Shown: one piece after another, positions 38,393-46,919 of the stretch | How the letters are laid out: each line of letters starts with the position of its first letter | How positions within the stretch are numbered: the first letter of the stretch is position 1 | Assembly (NCBI RefSeq): GCF_013778505.1 | Contig: NZ_JAAOWU010000028.1 | Location: 1 to 48,182, forward strand | Source of the DNA: Pseudomonas sivasensis | GTDB taxonomy: Bacteria > Pseudomonadota > Gammaproteobacteria > Pseudomonadales > Pseudomonadaceae | DNA: 48,182 nt | Direction: 5' to 3' | Notes under the pieces: model-generated | The model's database searches: none | What the model was told of the DNA's origin: nothing | What the model saw: only the letters and a program-made list of their open reading frames with translations | Program-made: the position numbers and the translations under genes

Positions 38393-39484
38393 ATGCAGCA
38401 TCCGTTCACCTTGCACGTTCTCCCCCGGCCGACGCTTATTCACCGCCAATTCGCCAATCTTGATCAGGCGTGTGCGCGTGACGTTACGGCTCAGGCCCAG
38501 CAGGTTGGCGGTGTGCACCTGGTTGTAATGGCTGAAACGGTAAGCGGCCCGAAGCAGGGCGTCTTCGACCTTTTCATGCAGGGCGCCAGCCTGTTCTTCG
38601 AAGAGCTTTTGGAAGGCGCGCTCCAACAAGGCTTCGGCGCTGTTGTCGGTGCCGTGCTGACTGTCGTCCTGGCGCTCAATGCGCATGTTCGACAGGCGTA
38701 AATCATCCCGTTCGATCACGCCGTTACGGCAGATCAGCAGGGTGTGGTGGATGACGTTTTCCAGTTCGCGGATATTGCCCGGCCAGCTGTAGCTCTTGAG
38801 TTTTTGTTCGGCTTCGCGACTGATCGTGATCGGGCCGTAGCCCAGGCGTCGGCTGTAAGCCTCGATAAAGTGCCGGGTCAACGGCAGGATATCGCCGGGG
38901 CGCTCGCGCAGCGGGCTCAGTTCCAGGCTCACCACGTCGAGTCTGTAGTAGAGGTCTTCGCGGAAATGCCCGGCGTTGATGGCTTTTTCCAACTGCACGT
39001 TGGTTGCAGCCAGTACGCGCACATCAATCGGAATGCTCTTGCGCGAACCTAAGCGTACGACTTCGCGTTCCTGTAGGACACGCAGCAATTTGACTTGGAT
39101 GGGCATCGGTAAATCGCCGATCTCATCAAGGAACAACGTGCCGCCATCGGCTTCTTCGAACCAGCCAGCCTTGGCGCTGAGGGCGCCGGTAAAGGCGCCT
39201 TTTTCATGGCCGAACAGTTCGGCCTCCACCAGGGATTCAGAGAAGGCGCCGCAGTTCACTGCCACGAACGGGCGGTTGCGCCGCGCGCTGAGGTTATGAA
39301 TGTGGCGCGCCACCAGCTCTTTACCGGTCCCGGTTTCGCCGATGATCAGCACGCTGGCTTCGCTGGGCGCCACTTGCTGGATATGGTCGAGCAGCGCCTG
39401 GGATTTCGGGTCTTCGAAGACCTGGGCCGTGGCGCGAATCGAGGTCGCAAGGGCGGGCGAGGGCGGTAGGGTTAGAAGCTGCAT
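38381..39484 (-). CDS. sfnR: SfnR-like sigma-54-dependent activator
   Basis: A 367-residue enhancer-binding protein. The AAA+ core starts almost at the N terminus (Walker A GETGTGKE near residue 50), with the sigma-54 contact loop GAFTGA and Walker B LFLDEIGD. A C-terminal Fis-type helix-turn-helix (HTANLLGLSRNVTRTRLIKI) completes it. There is no receiver or sensor domain, as in SfnR, so control probably works through its amount. SfnR activates use of sulfones and sulfonates under sulfate limitation. ATG at 39484 with GAGGT upstream is preferred to a GTG two codons earlier. It is last in the msuEDC-sfnR unit, 13 bases after msuC. Confidence 0.92.
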   Translation of the reverse strand: MQLLTLPPSPALATSIRATAQVFEDPKSQALLDHIQQVAPSEASVLIIGETGTGKELVARHIHNLSARRNRPFVAVNCGAFSESLVEAELFGHEKGAFTGALSAKAGWFEEADGGTLFLDEIGDLPMPIQVKLLRVLQEREVVRLGSRKSIPIDVRVLAATNVQLEKAINAGHFREDLYYRLDVVSLELSPLRERPGDILPLTRHFIEAYSRRLGYGPITISREAEQKLKSYSWPGNIRELENVIHHTLLICRNGVIERDDLRLSNMRIERQDDSQHGTDNSAEALLERAFQKLFEEQAGALHEKVEDALLRAAYRFSHYNQVHTANLLGLSRNVTRTRLIKIGELAVNKRRPGENVQGERMLHLSI

Positions 39485-39497
39485 GGGCACCTCTTTT

Positions 39498-40685
39498 TTA
39501 TGAATAGAACGTAGGAATCGGCAGGGATTGGTTCAACGCCCAGTCCCCCAGTTCATGGAGCTTGTAGTCCACCGGGTCGTGCAGGGTTTGCGTGCGCAGG
39601 TTGCGCCAGTGGCGATCCAGGCGCAGGGAGGCATGGGTTGAACGTGCGCCGGTAACTTCAAACAGACGGCTGCACAGATCCAGGCCTCGGCGGGTGGCGG
39701 CGACCTTGGCGGTGGCGATGGCAATTGCCAGTTGGCCGCGCTCGTGTTCGCTGAGGTTTGGCCCTTTGGCCCAGGCTTGGTCCAGTAGCTCGGCGGCTCG
39801 CTCCACCAGCAGGCGCACGCCTTGGAGGGCCACCCAGAACTCGCCGTAGTGGTGGAGCACGTAAGGATCCTGGCGCACGTCCTCGGCCGAGGATTTGTGC
39901 CAGGCACGGGTTTCGGTGAGGGTGTAGGTGCGTGCTTCTTCGAATGCGCCTTCGGCAATGCCGAGAAACATATGGGTAAAGGTCAACTGTGCGATCAGCG
40001 GGCGCAGGCAGGCGAACGGCGTGCTCAGCGGGCCTGGGTCGAGCAGCAATTCCGACTCTTCGACGCGCACCCGTTCGAAGCTGGCGCTGCCGCTGTCGGT
40101 CTGGCGTTGGCCGATATTGTTCCAGTCATTGTGCAGAGTGATGCCGCTGCGCCCACTGGGGATGGCGGCAATCAGCAGTTTGCCGCCGGCATTTTCATCC
40201 ACCGCCGAGGCGATCAGCATTTCCGAGTCGCTGGCGCCGGAGCAGAAGCTCTTTTTGCCGGAGAATTCGCGCCAGCCGCCGAAGTCCTTGACCACGGTGC
40301 GCGTGTCCAATGGATTGAGGGCGTTGCCCCAGAACCAGTTCTTGCGGGCGGTTTGTTCGAACCAGGGTTGCCATTGGTCCGGGCGTGAAAACAGGCGCAC
40401 GGTGGCCAGCATCAGATGATGAAAGCCGAAGACGTGGGCGATGGAGCTGTCGACCTTGGCGAATTCGCGCACGATGCCCAAGGTGTCGCTCCAGCGGGCG
40501 CCGAGGCCGCCGTATTGGGTGGGAATGCTCAGGGCCAGCAGGCCGCTGTGGCGCAGGGCGTCACGCTCGGTTTTGGGTGTGCCGCCGCGCTCGTCGCGTT
40601 CGACGGCGCTGAGGGCGAATTCGGCGGCCAGCAGTTTGGCGGTCTGCAGGGGAGATGGCAGGACGCTGTGGGGTTTGGCTGTCAC
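39498..40685 (-). CDS. msuC: MsuC, FMNH2-dependent methanesulfinate monooxygenase
   Basis: A 395-residue protein of the acyl-CoA-dehydrogenase-like DszC/SfnB group, with an N-terminal helical domain (GLLALSIPTQYGGLGARWSD), a central beta domain (FSGKKSFCSGASDSEMLIAS) and a C-terminal helical domain (TKVAATRRGLDL-like region). In the msuEDC system MsuC oxidises methanesulfinate to methanesulfonate with FMNH2 from MsuE. The GTG start at 40685 has AGAGGA five bases upstream. It follows msuD after 55 bases. Confidence 0.9.
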   Translation of the reverse strand: MTAKPHSVLPSPLQTAKLLAAEFALSAVERDERGGTPKTERDALRHSGLLALSIPTQYGGLGARWSDTLGIVREFAKVDSSIAHVFGFHHLMLATVRLFSRPDQWQPWFEQTARKNWFWGNALNPLDTRTVVKDFGGWREFSGKKSFCSGASDSEMLIASAVDENAGGKLLIAAIPSGRSGITLHNDWNNIGQRQTDSGSASFERVRVEESELLLDPGPLSTPFACLRPLIAQLTFTHMFLGIAEGAFEEARTYTLTETRAWHKSSAEDVRQDPYVLHHYGEFWVALQGVRLLVERAAELLDQAWAKGPNLSEHERGQLAIAIATAKVAATRRGLDLCSRLFEVTGARSTHASLRLDRHWRNLRTQTLHDPVDYKLHELGDWALNQSLPIPTFYS

Positions 40686-40740
40686 GGGTTTTCCTCTTTA
40701 TTGGCAGCAGCGGCCCGGGCCGGTGCCGCCGCTGCGCCGA

Positions 40741-41880
40741 TCAGGCCTTGGCCGGCAGTACATCGTTGGCAATCATTTCGCCGAACGGGCCGGTGAGGTT
40801 GGTGATACCGCGTCCAGCGAGGCTGGCGTAGGGTTCCGGCAGCAGCGGGAACACCAGTTCGGCGAAGCGATAGGCCTCTTCCAAATGCGGATAGCCGGAG
40901 AAGATGAAGCTCTCGATGCCCAGGTCGGCGTATTCCTTAATGCGTTCGGCCACTTGTTGCGGGTTGCCCACCAACGCGGTACCGGCACCGCCGCGCACCA
41001 GGCCGACACCGGCCCACAGGTTGGGCGCGATTTCCAGGTTGTCGCGGCGCCCGTCGTGGAGGGCGGCCATGCGGCGCTGACCTTCGGAGTCAAAGCGCGA
41101 GAAGGATTTTTGCGCGGCGGCGATGGTGTCGTCGCTGATGTGCTCGATCAGTTTGTCGGCGGCTTTCCAGGCGTCTTCTTCGGTTTCGCGCACGATCACA
41201 TGCAGACGAATGCCAAACTTCACCGTACGCCCGTGGCGCGCGGCGCGCTCACGCACATCGGCGAGTTTTTCCGCGACGGCGGCGGGCGGCTCGCCCCACG
41301 TCAGATACACATCCACCTGTTCGGCGGCGAGGTCGTGGGCGGCGTCGGAGGATCCACCGAAGTACAGCGGTGGGTAAGGCTTCTGCACCGGTGGGTAAAG
41401 CGCCTTGGCGTTTTGCACGCGCAGGTGTTTGCCTTCGAAATCCACCGATTCACCCTGCAATACGCGGCGCCATATCCGTAGGAATTCGTCGGAGACTTCG
41501 TAACGTTCAGCGTGGTCGAGGAAGCTGCCGTCGCCACGGTTTTCGTCGGGGTCGCCACCGGTCACTACGTTGATCAGCAGACGGCCGTTGGACAGGCGAT
41601 CCAGGGTGGCGGCCATGCGTGCAGATACAGTCGGCGAAATGATGCCGGGACGAATGGCCACCAGGTAACGCAGGCGTTCTGTCAGCGGTACCAGCGCCGA
41701 GGCGATGACCCAGGAGTCTTCACACGAGCGGCCGGTAGGAATCAACACACCGTAGTAACCCAGGTTGTCAGCCGCCTGGGCGACTTGCTTCAGATAATTG
41801 AGAGTGACCGGCCGGGCACCTTGGGTGGTGCCCAGGTAATGACCGTCGCCATGTGTCGGCAGAAACCAGAAAACATCCAT
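40741..41880 (-). CDS. msuD: MsuD, FMNH2-dependent alkanesulfonate monooxygenase
   Basis: A 379-residue luciferase-like flavin monooxygenase of the SsuD/MsuD family. Motifs are FWFLPTHGDGHYLGTTQGAR, INVVTGGDPDENRGDGSFLD, PPLYFGGSSDAAHDLAAEQV and LVGNPQQVAERI. It cleaves the C-S bond of short alkanesulfonates such as methanesulfonate, releasing sulfite and an aldehyde. The ATG at 41880 has AAGGAT five bases upstream. It starts nine bases after the msuE stop, so the two are co-translated. Confidence 0.95.
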   Translation of the reverse strand: MDVFWFLPTHGDGHYLGTTQGARPVTLNYLKQVAQAADNLGYYGVLIPTGRSCEDSWVIASALVPLTERLRYLVAIRPGIISPTVSARMAATLDRLSNGRLLINVVTGGDPDENRGDGSFLDHAERYEVSDEFLRIWRRVLQGESVDFEGKHLRVQNAKALYPPVQKPYPPLYFGGSSDAAHDLAAEQVDVYLTWGEPPAAVAEKLADVRERAARHGRTVKFGIRLHVIVRETEEDAWKAADKLIEHISDDTIAAAQKSFSRFDSEGQRRMAALHDGRRDNLEIAPNLWAGVGLVRGGAGTALVGNPQQVAERIKEYADLGIESFIFSGYPHLEEAYRFAELVFPLLPEPYASLAGRGITNLTGPFGEMIANDVLPAKA

Positions 41881-41889
41881 AACCAATCC

Positions 41890-42453
41890 TTAAGCGATTT
41901 TCAGCAGAGAAGGGGAGTGCGCTGCAAACAAGGGTGCAGCACGTTCTGCCGCAAGGCGTATCCGGCCCTTCAGGGGCTCACTGGTTATTTGGTAGTCGGT
42001 GAAGTCGGCTTCGGTGGCGTACACACCGATCGGCAGGGTCAGGGCCTGGAAGAAGGCGAACAGCGGGCGCAGTTGATGATCGAGGACCAGCGCGTGGCGT
42101 TCGCTACCACCGGTGGCGGCGAGCAGCACCGGGGTGTTGACCAGGGAGTTGAGACCGACCAGATCGAACAGGTGCTTGAGCAGGCCAGGGTAGGAACCGC
42201 GATAGACCGGCGCGGCGACGATCAGCAGGTCGGCCTGTTCGATGGCCAACAGTTGGGCTTCGACTTCGGCGGGCAATTCATCGCGCGACAGTGCACCGCC
42301 CAGTGGCCGGGCAATGTCGCCCAGTTCGATCAGTGTGGTCTGGATTGGCAGCAGGGTGGCCAATTCGGCCAGAACGGCTTGGGTCAACACCAGGGTGCGC
42401 GACGGGCGCCAGGTTCCGCCGGAGAGGGCAACGACATTCAGTGGACGGGTCAT
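41890..42453 (-). CDS. msuE: MsuE, NADH-dependent FMN reductase
   Basis: A 187-residue flavodoxin-fold reductase that supplies FMNH2 to MsuD and MsuC. Visible are VVALSGGTWRPSRTLVLTQA at the N terminus and VAAPVYRGSYPGLLKHLFDL, typical of the SsuE/MsuE family. The ATG at 42453 has AAGGAAC six bases upstream; a longer frame runs into the promoter. It is first of msuEDC-sfnR, with a sigma-54-type promoter some 50 bases upstream. Confidence 0.93.
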   Translation of the reverse strand: MTRPLNVVALSGGTWRPSRTLVLTQAVLAELATLLPIQTTLIELGDIARPLGGALSRDELPAEVEAQLLAIEQADLLIVAAPVYRGSYPGLLKHLFDLVGLNSLVNTPVLLAATGGSERHALVLDHQLRPLFAFFQALTLPIGVYATEADFTDYQITSEPLKGRIRLAAERAAPLFAAHSPSLLKIA

Positions 42454-42505
42454 GAACAGTTCCTTTTTCAACAGTGGTTCATAGCAAGTGAGGTGCAAGG
42501 TGTTG

Positions 42506-42521
42506 AGCAAGAGCTGTACCA
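42506..42521 (-). promoter_or_regulatory. Sigma-54 promoter of msuEDC-sfnR
   Basis: Read on the minus strand, TGGTAC-AGCTC-TTGCT matches the -24/-12 consensus TGGCAC-N5-TTGCW with one change and both invariant pairs (GG and GC) at the right spacing. Transcription would start near 42495, about 40 bases before the msuE ATG. A weaker overlapping candidate, TTGCAC-CTCAC-TTGCT, lies at 42483-42498. Confidence 0.7.
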
Positions 42522-42573
42522 ACGGCTGCAGGCCTTGATTGGCTTGGGCTGTGGCTCACTGCTGAAAAATGTT

Positions 42574-42626
42574 GCTGTTGCCTGCCTGGTGATTTGTTGA
42601 ATGGCTGTTGCCTGGGCAACAGTTGC
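42574..42626. promoter_or_regulatory. Enhancer-like repeats upstream of the msu promoter
   Basis: CTGTTGCC-TG-GGCAACAG (42605-42622) is a perfect dyad about 90 bases upstream of the -24 element. Its left half GCTGTTGCCTG (42604-42614) recurs at 42574-42584, exactly 30 bases away, near three helical turns. A sigma-54 activator, probably SfnR, could bind here. The protein-site match is inferred. Confidence 0.5.
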
Positions 42627-42852
42627 TTGGCGAACAGTGCCTGGCAGAATTGGAGCTAGTTATAGAGGGTTACTGTTATTCCGTAAATGAACGTATTTCC
42701 ATATTTATAGATCATAAAGAAATATATGAGAGGGCTATCGGAGGGGGCTTCGGCGGTTGATAGCGACTATCACGGACGGTGATTTTTCACCGAATGACGT
42801 CGGGAGTAGCCTGTGTTCATTGACTCGAAACCTCCTTTGCAGAGCCGCCGCC

Positions 42853-43122
42853 ATGAACCGATTCCTCGCCGTTTGCTTATTGATTGTCAGCGCCGTACTC
42901 GCCGGCTGTGCGAGCCATCCATCGCCAGAATTACGTCCCTACTCTGCCGAAGAGACCAAGCAATTGGCTCTTGAAGCGCTGAGTCGTCGAGGCTTGTCGT
43001 TCGATGAATATCAACAGCAGCGTGCGGCACTGACCGGTCAGCCACAGAAGTCCTTCGGCTTTGATCGCCAAGGTGAAATGAATGCCGAGCGCGACGTCGT
43101 ACTTCATGGTCGTCCTAGTTGA
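42853..43122 (+). CDS. Small lipoprotein of unknown function
   Basis: An 89-residue protein with a clear lipoprotein signal (FLAVCLLIVSAVLAGC, lipid cysteine about residue 19). It is followed by a polar stretch (YSAEETKQLALEALSRRGLS) and EYQQQRAALTGQPQKSFGF. The ATG at 42853 is preferred to an upstream start because it gives the signal peptide. No family is recognised. A strong terminator follows directly. Confidence 0.8.
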   Translation: MNRFLAVCLLIVSAVLAGCASHPSPELRPYSAEETKQLALEALSRRGLSFDEYQQQRAALTGQPQKSFGFDRQGEMNAERDVVLHGRPS

Positions 43123-43138
43123 TCGCGTTCTGCGCAGC

Positions 43139-43180
43139 AAAAAGCCCGAGGCGCCCTTTAAGGACCTCGGGCTTTTTGTT
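43139..43180 (+). terminator. Rho-independent terminator after the lipoprotein gene
   Basis: AAAAAGCCCGAGG (43139-43151) and CCTCGGGCTTTTT (43165-43177) form a 13-pair stem with a 13-base loop; the T run ends the second arm and GTTTT follows. With A residues on the other side it could work on both strands. Confidence 0.93.
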
Positions 43181-43281
43181 TTCCATGGCGCGACTTCAGC
43201 CTGTTAAGCTGAATTTCAGGAGCGTTCCTACGCACATTTACTTAAAATTGTCCTTCTTTAATGGCATTCGATCCGGTAGAC

Positions 43282-43362
43282 ATGACGACCTCTGTTCCGG
43301 CCGATGCTCCTGAGACGCCGCTCTCGGGAACCTGCTTTGCGAGTCTTAACTGTCATGAATAA
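43282..43362 (+). CDS. Possible 26-codon upstream peptide
   Basis: ATG at 43282 opens a short frame (MTTSVPADAPETPLSGTC...) that runs past the desulfurase start codon and stops at 43362, overlapping it by eight bases. GGTAG lies just upstream. It contains two cysteines and could couple translation of the desulfurase, but its small size makes chance likely. Confidence 0.25.
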   Translation: MTTSVPADAPETPLSGTCFASLNCHE

Positions 43363-44515
43363 ACGTCCTTTGTATTTCGACTACGCCGCCACCACCCCGG
43401 TGGACGAGCGGGTCATCCAGGTGATGGTCGAGTGCCTGGGCTTCAACGCCAATTTCGGTAACCCCGCGTCCAGTTCCCACGCTTACGGCCAGGCGGCCCG
43501 GCAAACGGTTGAACAGGCGCGTCGCCAGGTGGCCGAGTTGGTGGGCGCACAGCCTGAGCAGATCGTCTGGACCTCCGGCGCCACTGAATCCAACAACCTC
43601 GCCATCAAAGGCGTGTTCCAGGCGCGGGGTGTGGCCGGTGGGCATATCATCACCAGCCAGATCGAGCACAAGGCCACGCTGGACACCGCGCGACAGTTGC
43701 AGGAAGCCGGCGTAGCCGTGACCTATCTGGTACCCGACGCCGACGGTTTGATCAGCGTCGACGCGGTCAGTGAGGCGTTGCGCGAAGACACCTTCCTGGT
43801 TTCGCTGATGCTGGTGAATAACGAACTTGGCACTCTGAATGACATCCCCGGCATCGGCGCGCGGGTGCGTGAACACGGCGCGCTGCTGCATGTGGACGCG
43901 GCTCAGGGAGCAGGCAAGGTGGCGATCGATCTGGCGCAATGGCCGGTGGATTTGATGTCGTTTTCTGCGCACAAGTTGTACGGCCCCAAGGGTATCGGCG
44001 CGCTGTACGTCGGGCCTCGGGCGCAACAGAAGGTGTTGGCGCAGATTCATGGCGGCGGACACGAGGGCGGCTTGCGCTCCGGCACGTTGGCGACCCACCA
44101 GATTGCAGGGATGGGCACGGCATTTGCGCTGGCGGCGCAGTCGTTCACCGAAGAGAAAGCGGTGATCGTCGCGTTGCGGCAACGCCTGCTGGATCAGTTG
44201 GCATCGATCGCCGGTGTACGCCTCAATGGCAGTGCCACGCAACGTATTCCCCACACCCTGAGCCTTACGTTCGGCGAAGGTGAGTTCAATGCCGCGGCAT
44301 TGAGCGCCGGTATCGCTTTTTCAGCGACGTCGGCCTGCAATTCTGCGAGCAATGCACCGTCCCACGTGTTGCTTGCCCTTGGCCATAACGCCCGCTCGGC
44401 CGGCCGCACCATTCGCTTGAGTCTGGGGCGGTTCACTACCGAGCAGGATATTGACCAAGCGGTGCTATTGATTAAGGCCGCACTGGCCAGCGCGCCGGCC
44501 TTCTGGGCCGTCTGA
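43355..44515 (+). CDS. Cysteine desulfurase (IscS/NifS-like)
   Basis: A 386-residue class V PLP enzyme that removes sulfur from cysteine. MNKRPLYFDYAATTPVDERV at the start and SGATESNNLAIKG are family marks. The PLP lysine is K207 (SAHKLYGPKGIGALY) and the active cysteine C328 (SATSACNSASNAPSHV), in close to the same positions as in E. coli IscS. It is not next to iscR, iscU or hscBA, so it is not the housekeeping iscS of an isc operon. It stands 39 bases before an M24 peptidase gene on the same strand. A secondary desulfurase supplying sulfur for another purpose is inferred. Confidence 0.92.
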   Translation: MNKRPLYFDYAATTPVDERVIQVMVECLGFNANFGNPASSSHAYGQAARQTVEQARRQVAELVGAQPEQIVWTSGATESNNLAIKGVFQARGVAGGHIITSQIEHKATLDTARQLQEAGVAVTYLVPDADGLISVDAVSEALREDTFLVSLMLVNNELGTLNDIPGIGARVREHGALLHVDAAQGAGKVAIDLAQWPVDLMSFSAHKLYGPKGIGALYVGPRAQQKVLAQIHGGGHEGGLRSGTLATHQIAGMGTAFALAAQSFTEEKAVIVALRQRLLDQLASIAGVRLNGSATQRIPHTLSLTFGEGEFNAAALSAGIAFSATSACNSASNAPSHVLLALGHNARSAGRTIRLSLGRFTTEQDIDQAVLLIKAALASAPAFWAV

Positions 44516-44554
44516 TTTTCACATAACAATTATTAGTGGTTAGCAGGAGACACA

Positions 44555-46363
44555 ATGAGCACGCAGCCTTTGACCCATGGAACGGTTCCCCAGCGCCTGG
44601 CGCGCACCCGCGAACTGATGAGCCGCGAGGGCATCCACGCCCTGCTGGTGCCGTCGGCTGACCCGCATTTGTCCGAATACTTGCCGGGTTACTGGCAGGG
44701 CCGCCAATGGTTATCGGGTTTCCATGGCTCGGTGGGGACGCTGATTGTCACCGCAGATTTCGCCGGCGTGTGGGCCGACAGTCGTTACTGGGAACAAGCG
44801 ACCAAGGAGCTCAAGGGCAGCGGCATCGAGCTAGTAAAACTGCAGCCGGGCCAACCTGGACCACTGGAGTGGTTGGCCGAGCAAACTCCGGAAGGCGGTG
44901 TGGTGGCGGTGGATGGTGCAGTGATGGCGGTCGCTTCGGCGCGCACCTTGAGCGCCAAGCTGGCAGAACGCGGCGCGCGCTTGCGTACCGATATCGACGT
45001 GCTCGATACGGTTTGGACAGACCGTCCAAGCCTGCCGAACCAGCCGATTTATGCGCATCTGCCACCGCAAGCGACCGTTAGTCGTGGCGAGAAGCTCGCT
45101 GCACTGCGCGCCAGTTTGAAAGAGAAGGGCGCCGACTGGCACTTTATCGCGACCCTGGACGACATCGCCTGGTTGTTCAACCTGCGTGGCGGCGACGTTT
45201 CATTTAACCCAGTGTTTGTATCGTTTGCGCTGATCAGTCAACAGCAGGCCACGTTGTTCGTGGCGCTGAGTAAAGTCGACGCGGATCTGCGTGCTGTGCT
45301 TGAACAGGATGGCGTGGCGTTGCGCGATTACAGCGAGGTCGCGGATGCCTTGCGTGCAGTGCCGTCGGGTGCAGGGTTGCACGTCGACCCTGCCCGCGTA
45401 ACCGCCGGCTTGCTGGAAAACCTGGATGCTGGCGTCAAGTTGATCGAAGGATTGAATCCAACCACATTGGCCAAATCACGCAAGAGTCTGGCAGACGCCG
45501 AGCACATCCGCCGGGCCATGGAGCAGGATGGCGCCGCTCTGTGCGAATTCTTCGCCTGGCTGGACAGTGCGCTGGGCCGTGAGCGCATCACGGAGTTGAC
45601 CATTGATGAACACCTGACCGCAGCCCGTACCCGTCGCCCCGACTATGTGTCGCTGAGTTTCAACACTATTGCCGCCTTTAACGCCAATGGCGCAATGCCC
45701 CATTACCACGCCACCGAGGAAGAGCATGCGGTGATCGAAGGTGATGGCTTGCTGTTGATCGACTCGGGTGGCCAGTACTTGGGCGGCACAACGGATATCA
45801 CACGCATGGTGCCTATCGGTACGCCGAGTGAGGAGCAGAAACGAGACTGCACCCGGGTGCTGAAGGGCGTTATTGCGCTGTCCCGTGCGCATTTCCCGAG
45901 GGGGATTCTATCGCCGTTGCTGGATTCCATTGCCCGTGCGCCGATATGGGCTGATGGTGTGGACTACGGCCACGGTACTGGGCACGGCGTAGGTTATTTC
46001 CTCAATGTGCATGAAGGTCCACAAGTGATTGCTTATCAGGCCGCCGCCGCTCCGCAAACGGCGATGCAGCCGGGGATGATCACTTCCATTGAGCCGGGTA
46101 CGTACCGGCCGGGGCGTTGGGGTGTGCGTATCGAGAACCTGGTGCTGAACCGCGAAGCGGGCAAGACCGAGTTTGGTGAGTTTCTGTCGTTTGAAACCCT
46201 GACGCTTTGCCCGATCGACACGCGTTGTCTTGAGCCGTCGCTGCTCACCACGGATGAGCGCGCGTGGCTCAACGCGTATCACGCGCAGGTGCGTGAGCGC
46301 TTGAGCTCGTTGCTGAGCGGCGCGGGGCTAGAGTGGTTGCAACTGCGTACGGCAGCTATCTGA
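44555..46363 (+). CDS. M24 family X-Pro aminopeptidase (PepP-like)
   Basis: A 602-residue metallopeptidase that removes an N-terminal residue preceding proline. Two N-terminal creatinase-like domains (about 1-150, 160-310) precede the pita-bread catalytic domain. Metal ligands are Asp 403 (LLLIDSGGQY), Asp 414 (TTDITRM), a histidine in GTGHGVGYFL and glutamates in SIEPGTY and RIENLVL. The long two-domain form is typical of the bacterial P2-like aminopeptidases. AGGAG five bases before the ATG supports the start. It is 39 bases after the desulfurase gene and may be in the same operon. Confidence 0.95.
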   Translation: MSTQPLTHGTVPQRLARTRELMSREGIHALLVPSADPHLSEYLPGYWQGRQWLSGFHGSVGTLIVTADFAGVWADSRYWEQATKELKGSGIELVKLQPGQPGPLEWLAEQTPEGGVVAVDGAVMAVASARTLSAKLAERGARLRTDIDVLDTVWTDRPSLPNQPIYAHLPPQATVSRGEKLAALRASLKEKGADWHFIATLDDIAWLFNLRGGDVSFNPVFVSFALISQQQATLFVALSKVDADLRAVLEQDGVALRDYSEVADALRAVPSGAGLHVDPARVTAGLLENLDAGVKLIEGLNPTTLAKSRKSLADAEHIRRAMEQDGAALCEFFAWLDSALGRERITELTIDEHLTAARTRRPDYVSLSFNTIAAFNANGAMPHYHATEEEHAVIEGDGLLLIDSGGQYLGGTTDITRMVPIGTPSEEQKRDCTRVLKGVIALSRAHFPRGILSPLLDSIARAPIWADGVDYGHGTGHGVGYFLNVHEGPQVIAYQAAAAPQTAMQPGMITSIEPGTYRPGRWGVRIENLVLNREAGKTEFGEFLSFETLTLCPIDTRCLEPSLLTTDERAWLNAYHAQVRERLSSLLSGAGLEWLQLRTAAI

Positions 46364-46473
46364 TCTGAAGCAAACGCCGCCTGCGATCTGCTTGCAAGCG
46401 GCGTTCAAGGATGAGTGTTAATCGAGAGCTGATTGGGCACGATGAGCAGTCGAGGATGACTGCTCGGGGGCGA

Positions 46474-46755
46474 TTACTTACAGATAACGATCATGCTGCG
46501 GCTGGTGTACCCGGCAGGATTGATGCCAAAGGGATAGTCCCCGGGTTCCTCGGAATTGTCACCGGACTTGGCGATGACCCGATATCCCTTGGTACCGCAA
46601 GAGTTGGTTGCACTGGTGTAGCACTGGTCCCAAGAGGAGGACAGGCCGGAACAGTTGATATGCAGTCCTCTTTTTCCCCGTTTTACTTCTGTCTTGGTAG
46701 TCGCGGCACAGCCAGCAATGGCTACGACCATTAACACTATCAAAATTCGCTTCAT
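46474..46755 (-). CDS. Small cysteine-containing lipoprotein
   Basis: A 93-residue protein with a lipoprotein signal (ILIVLMVVAIAGC, lipid cysteine near residue 16). The mature part has cysteines in INCSGLSSSWDQCYTSATNSC and a C-terminal VICK, perhaps two disulfides in the periplasm. The ATG at 46755 has AAGGA about five bases upstream, better than the ATG two codons earlier. No family is recognised. A GAGCAGTC / GACTGCTC hairpin (46444-46465) follows its stop, without a T run. Confidence 0.8.
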   Translation of the reverse strand: MKRILIVLMVVAIAGCAATTKTEVKRGKRGLHINCSGLSSSWDQCYTSATNSCGTKGYRVIAKSGDNSEEPGDYPFGINPAGYTSRSMIVICK

Positions 46756-46919
46756 TCCCATCCTTAATAGCCACTTCCCAATACTTGAAGCCGGCTCTAC
46801 TCGCTCTCGAGTGTAGTGTTCGCGCTGTCCTTGTCGAAAAACTCCATGAATGACATTCGTTTAGCGCTTAAACATGGCCTAAATGAGCGGCAAATGCCAG
46901 AGGTACATTCAAAGATGAT

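Larger units (their letters stand above)
42454..42852. other. Control region between msuE and a lipoprotein gene
   Basis: No gene is seen in this divergent gap. The part next to msuE holds sigma-54 promoter-like sequences and an enhancer-like palindrome (see separate entries). The rest is AT-rich (42655-42730), and GCTATC (42735-42740) / GATAGC (42760-42765) form a weak dyad around a GGAGGGGGC that may be a single decayed REP. Confidence 0.55.

Noticed and set aside
42735..42765. A third REP element around GGAGGGGGC
   Set aside because: Only a short core resembles REP sequence, and the dyad is six bases with a long loop; too weak to call.
46373..46405. Rho-independent terminator after the M24 peptidase gene
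   Set aside because: AACGCCGC and GCGGCGTT can pair, but the loop is long (17 bases) and no T run follows, so it is not a convincing terminator.
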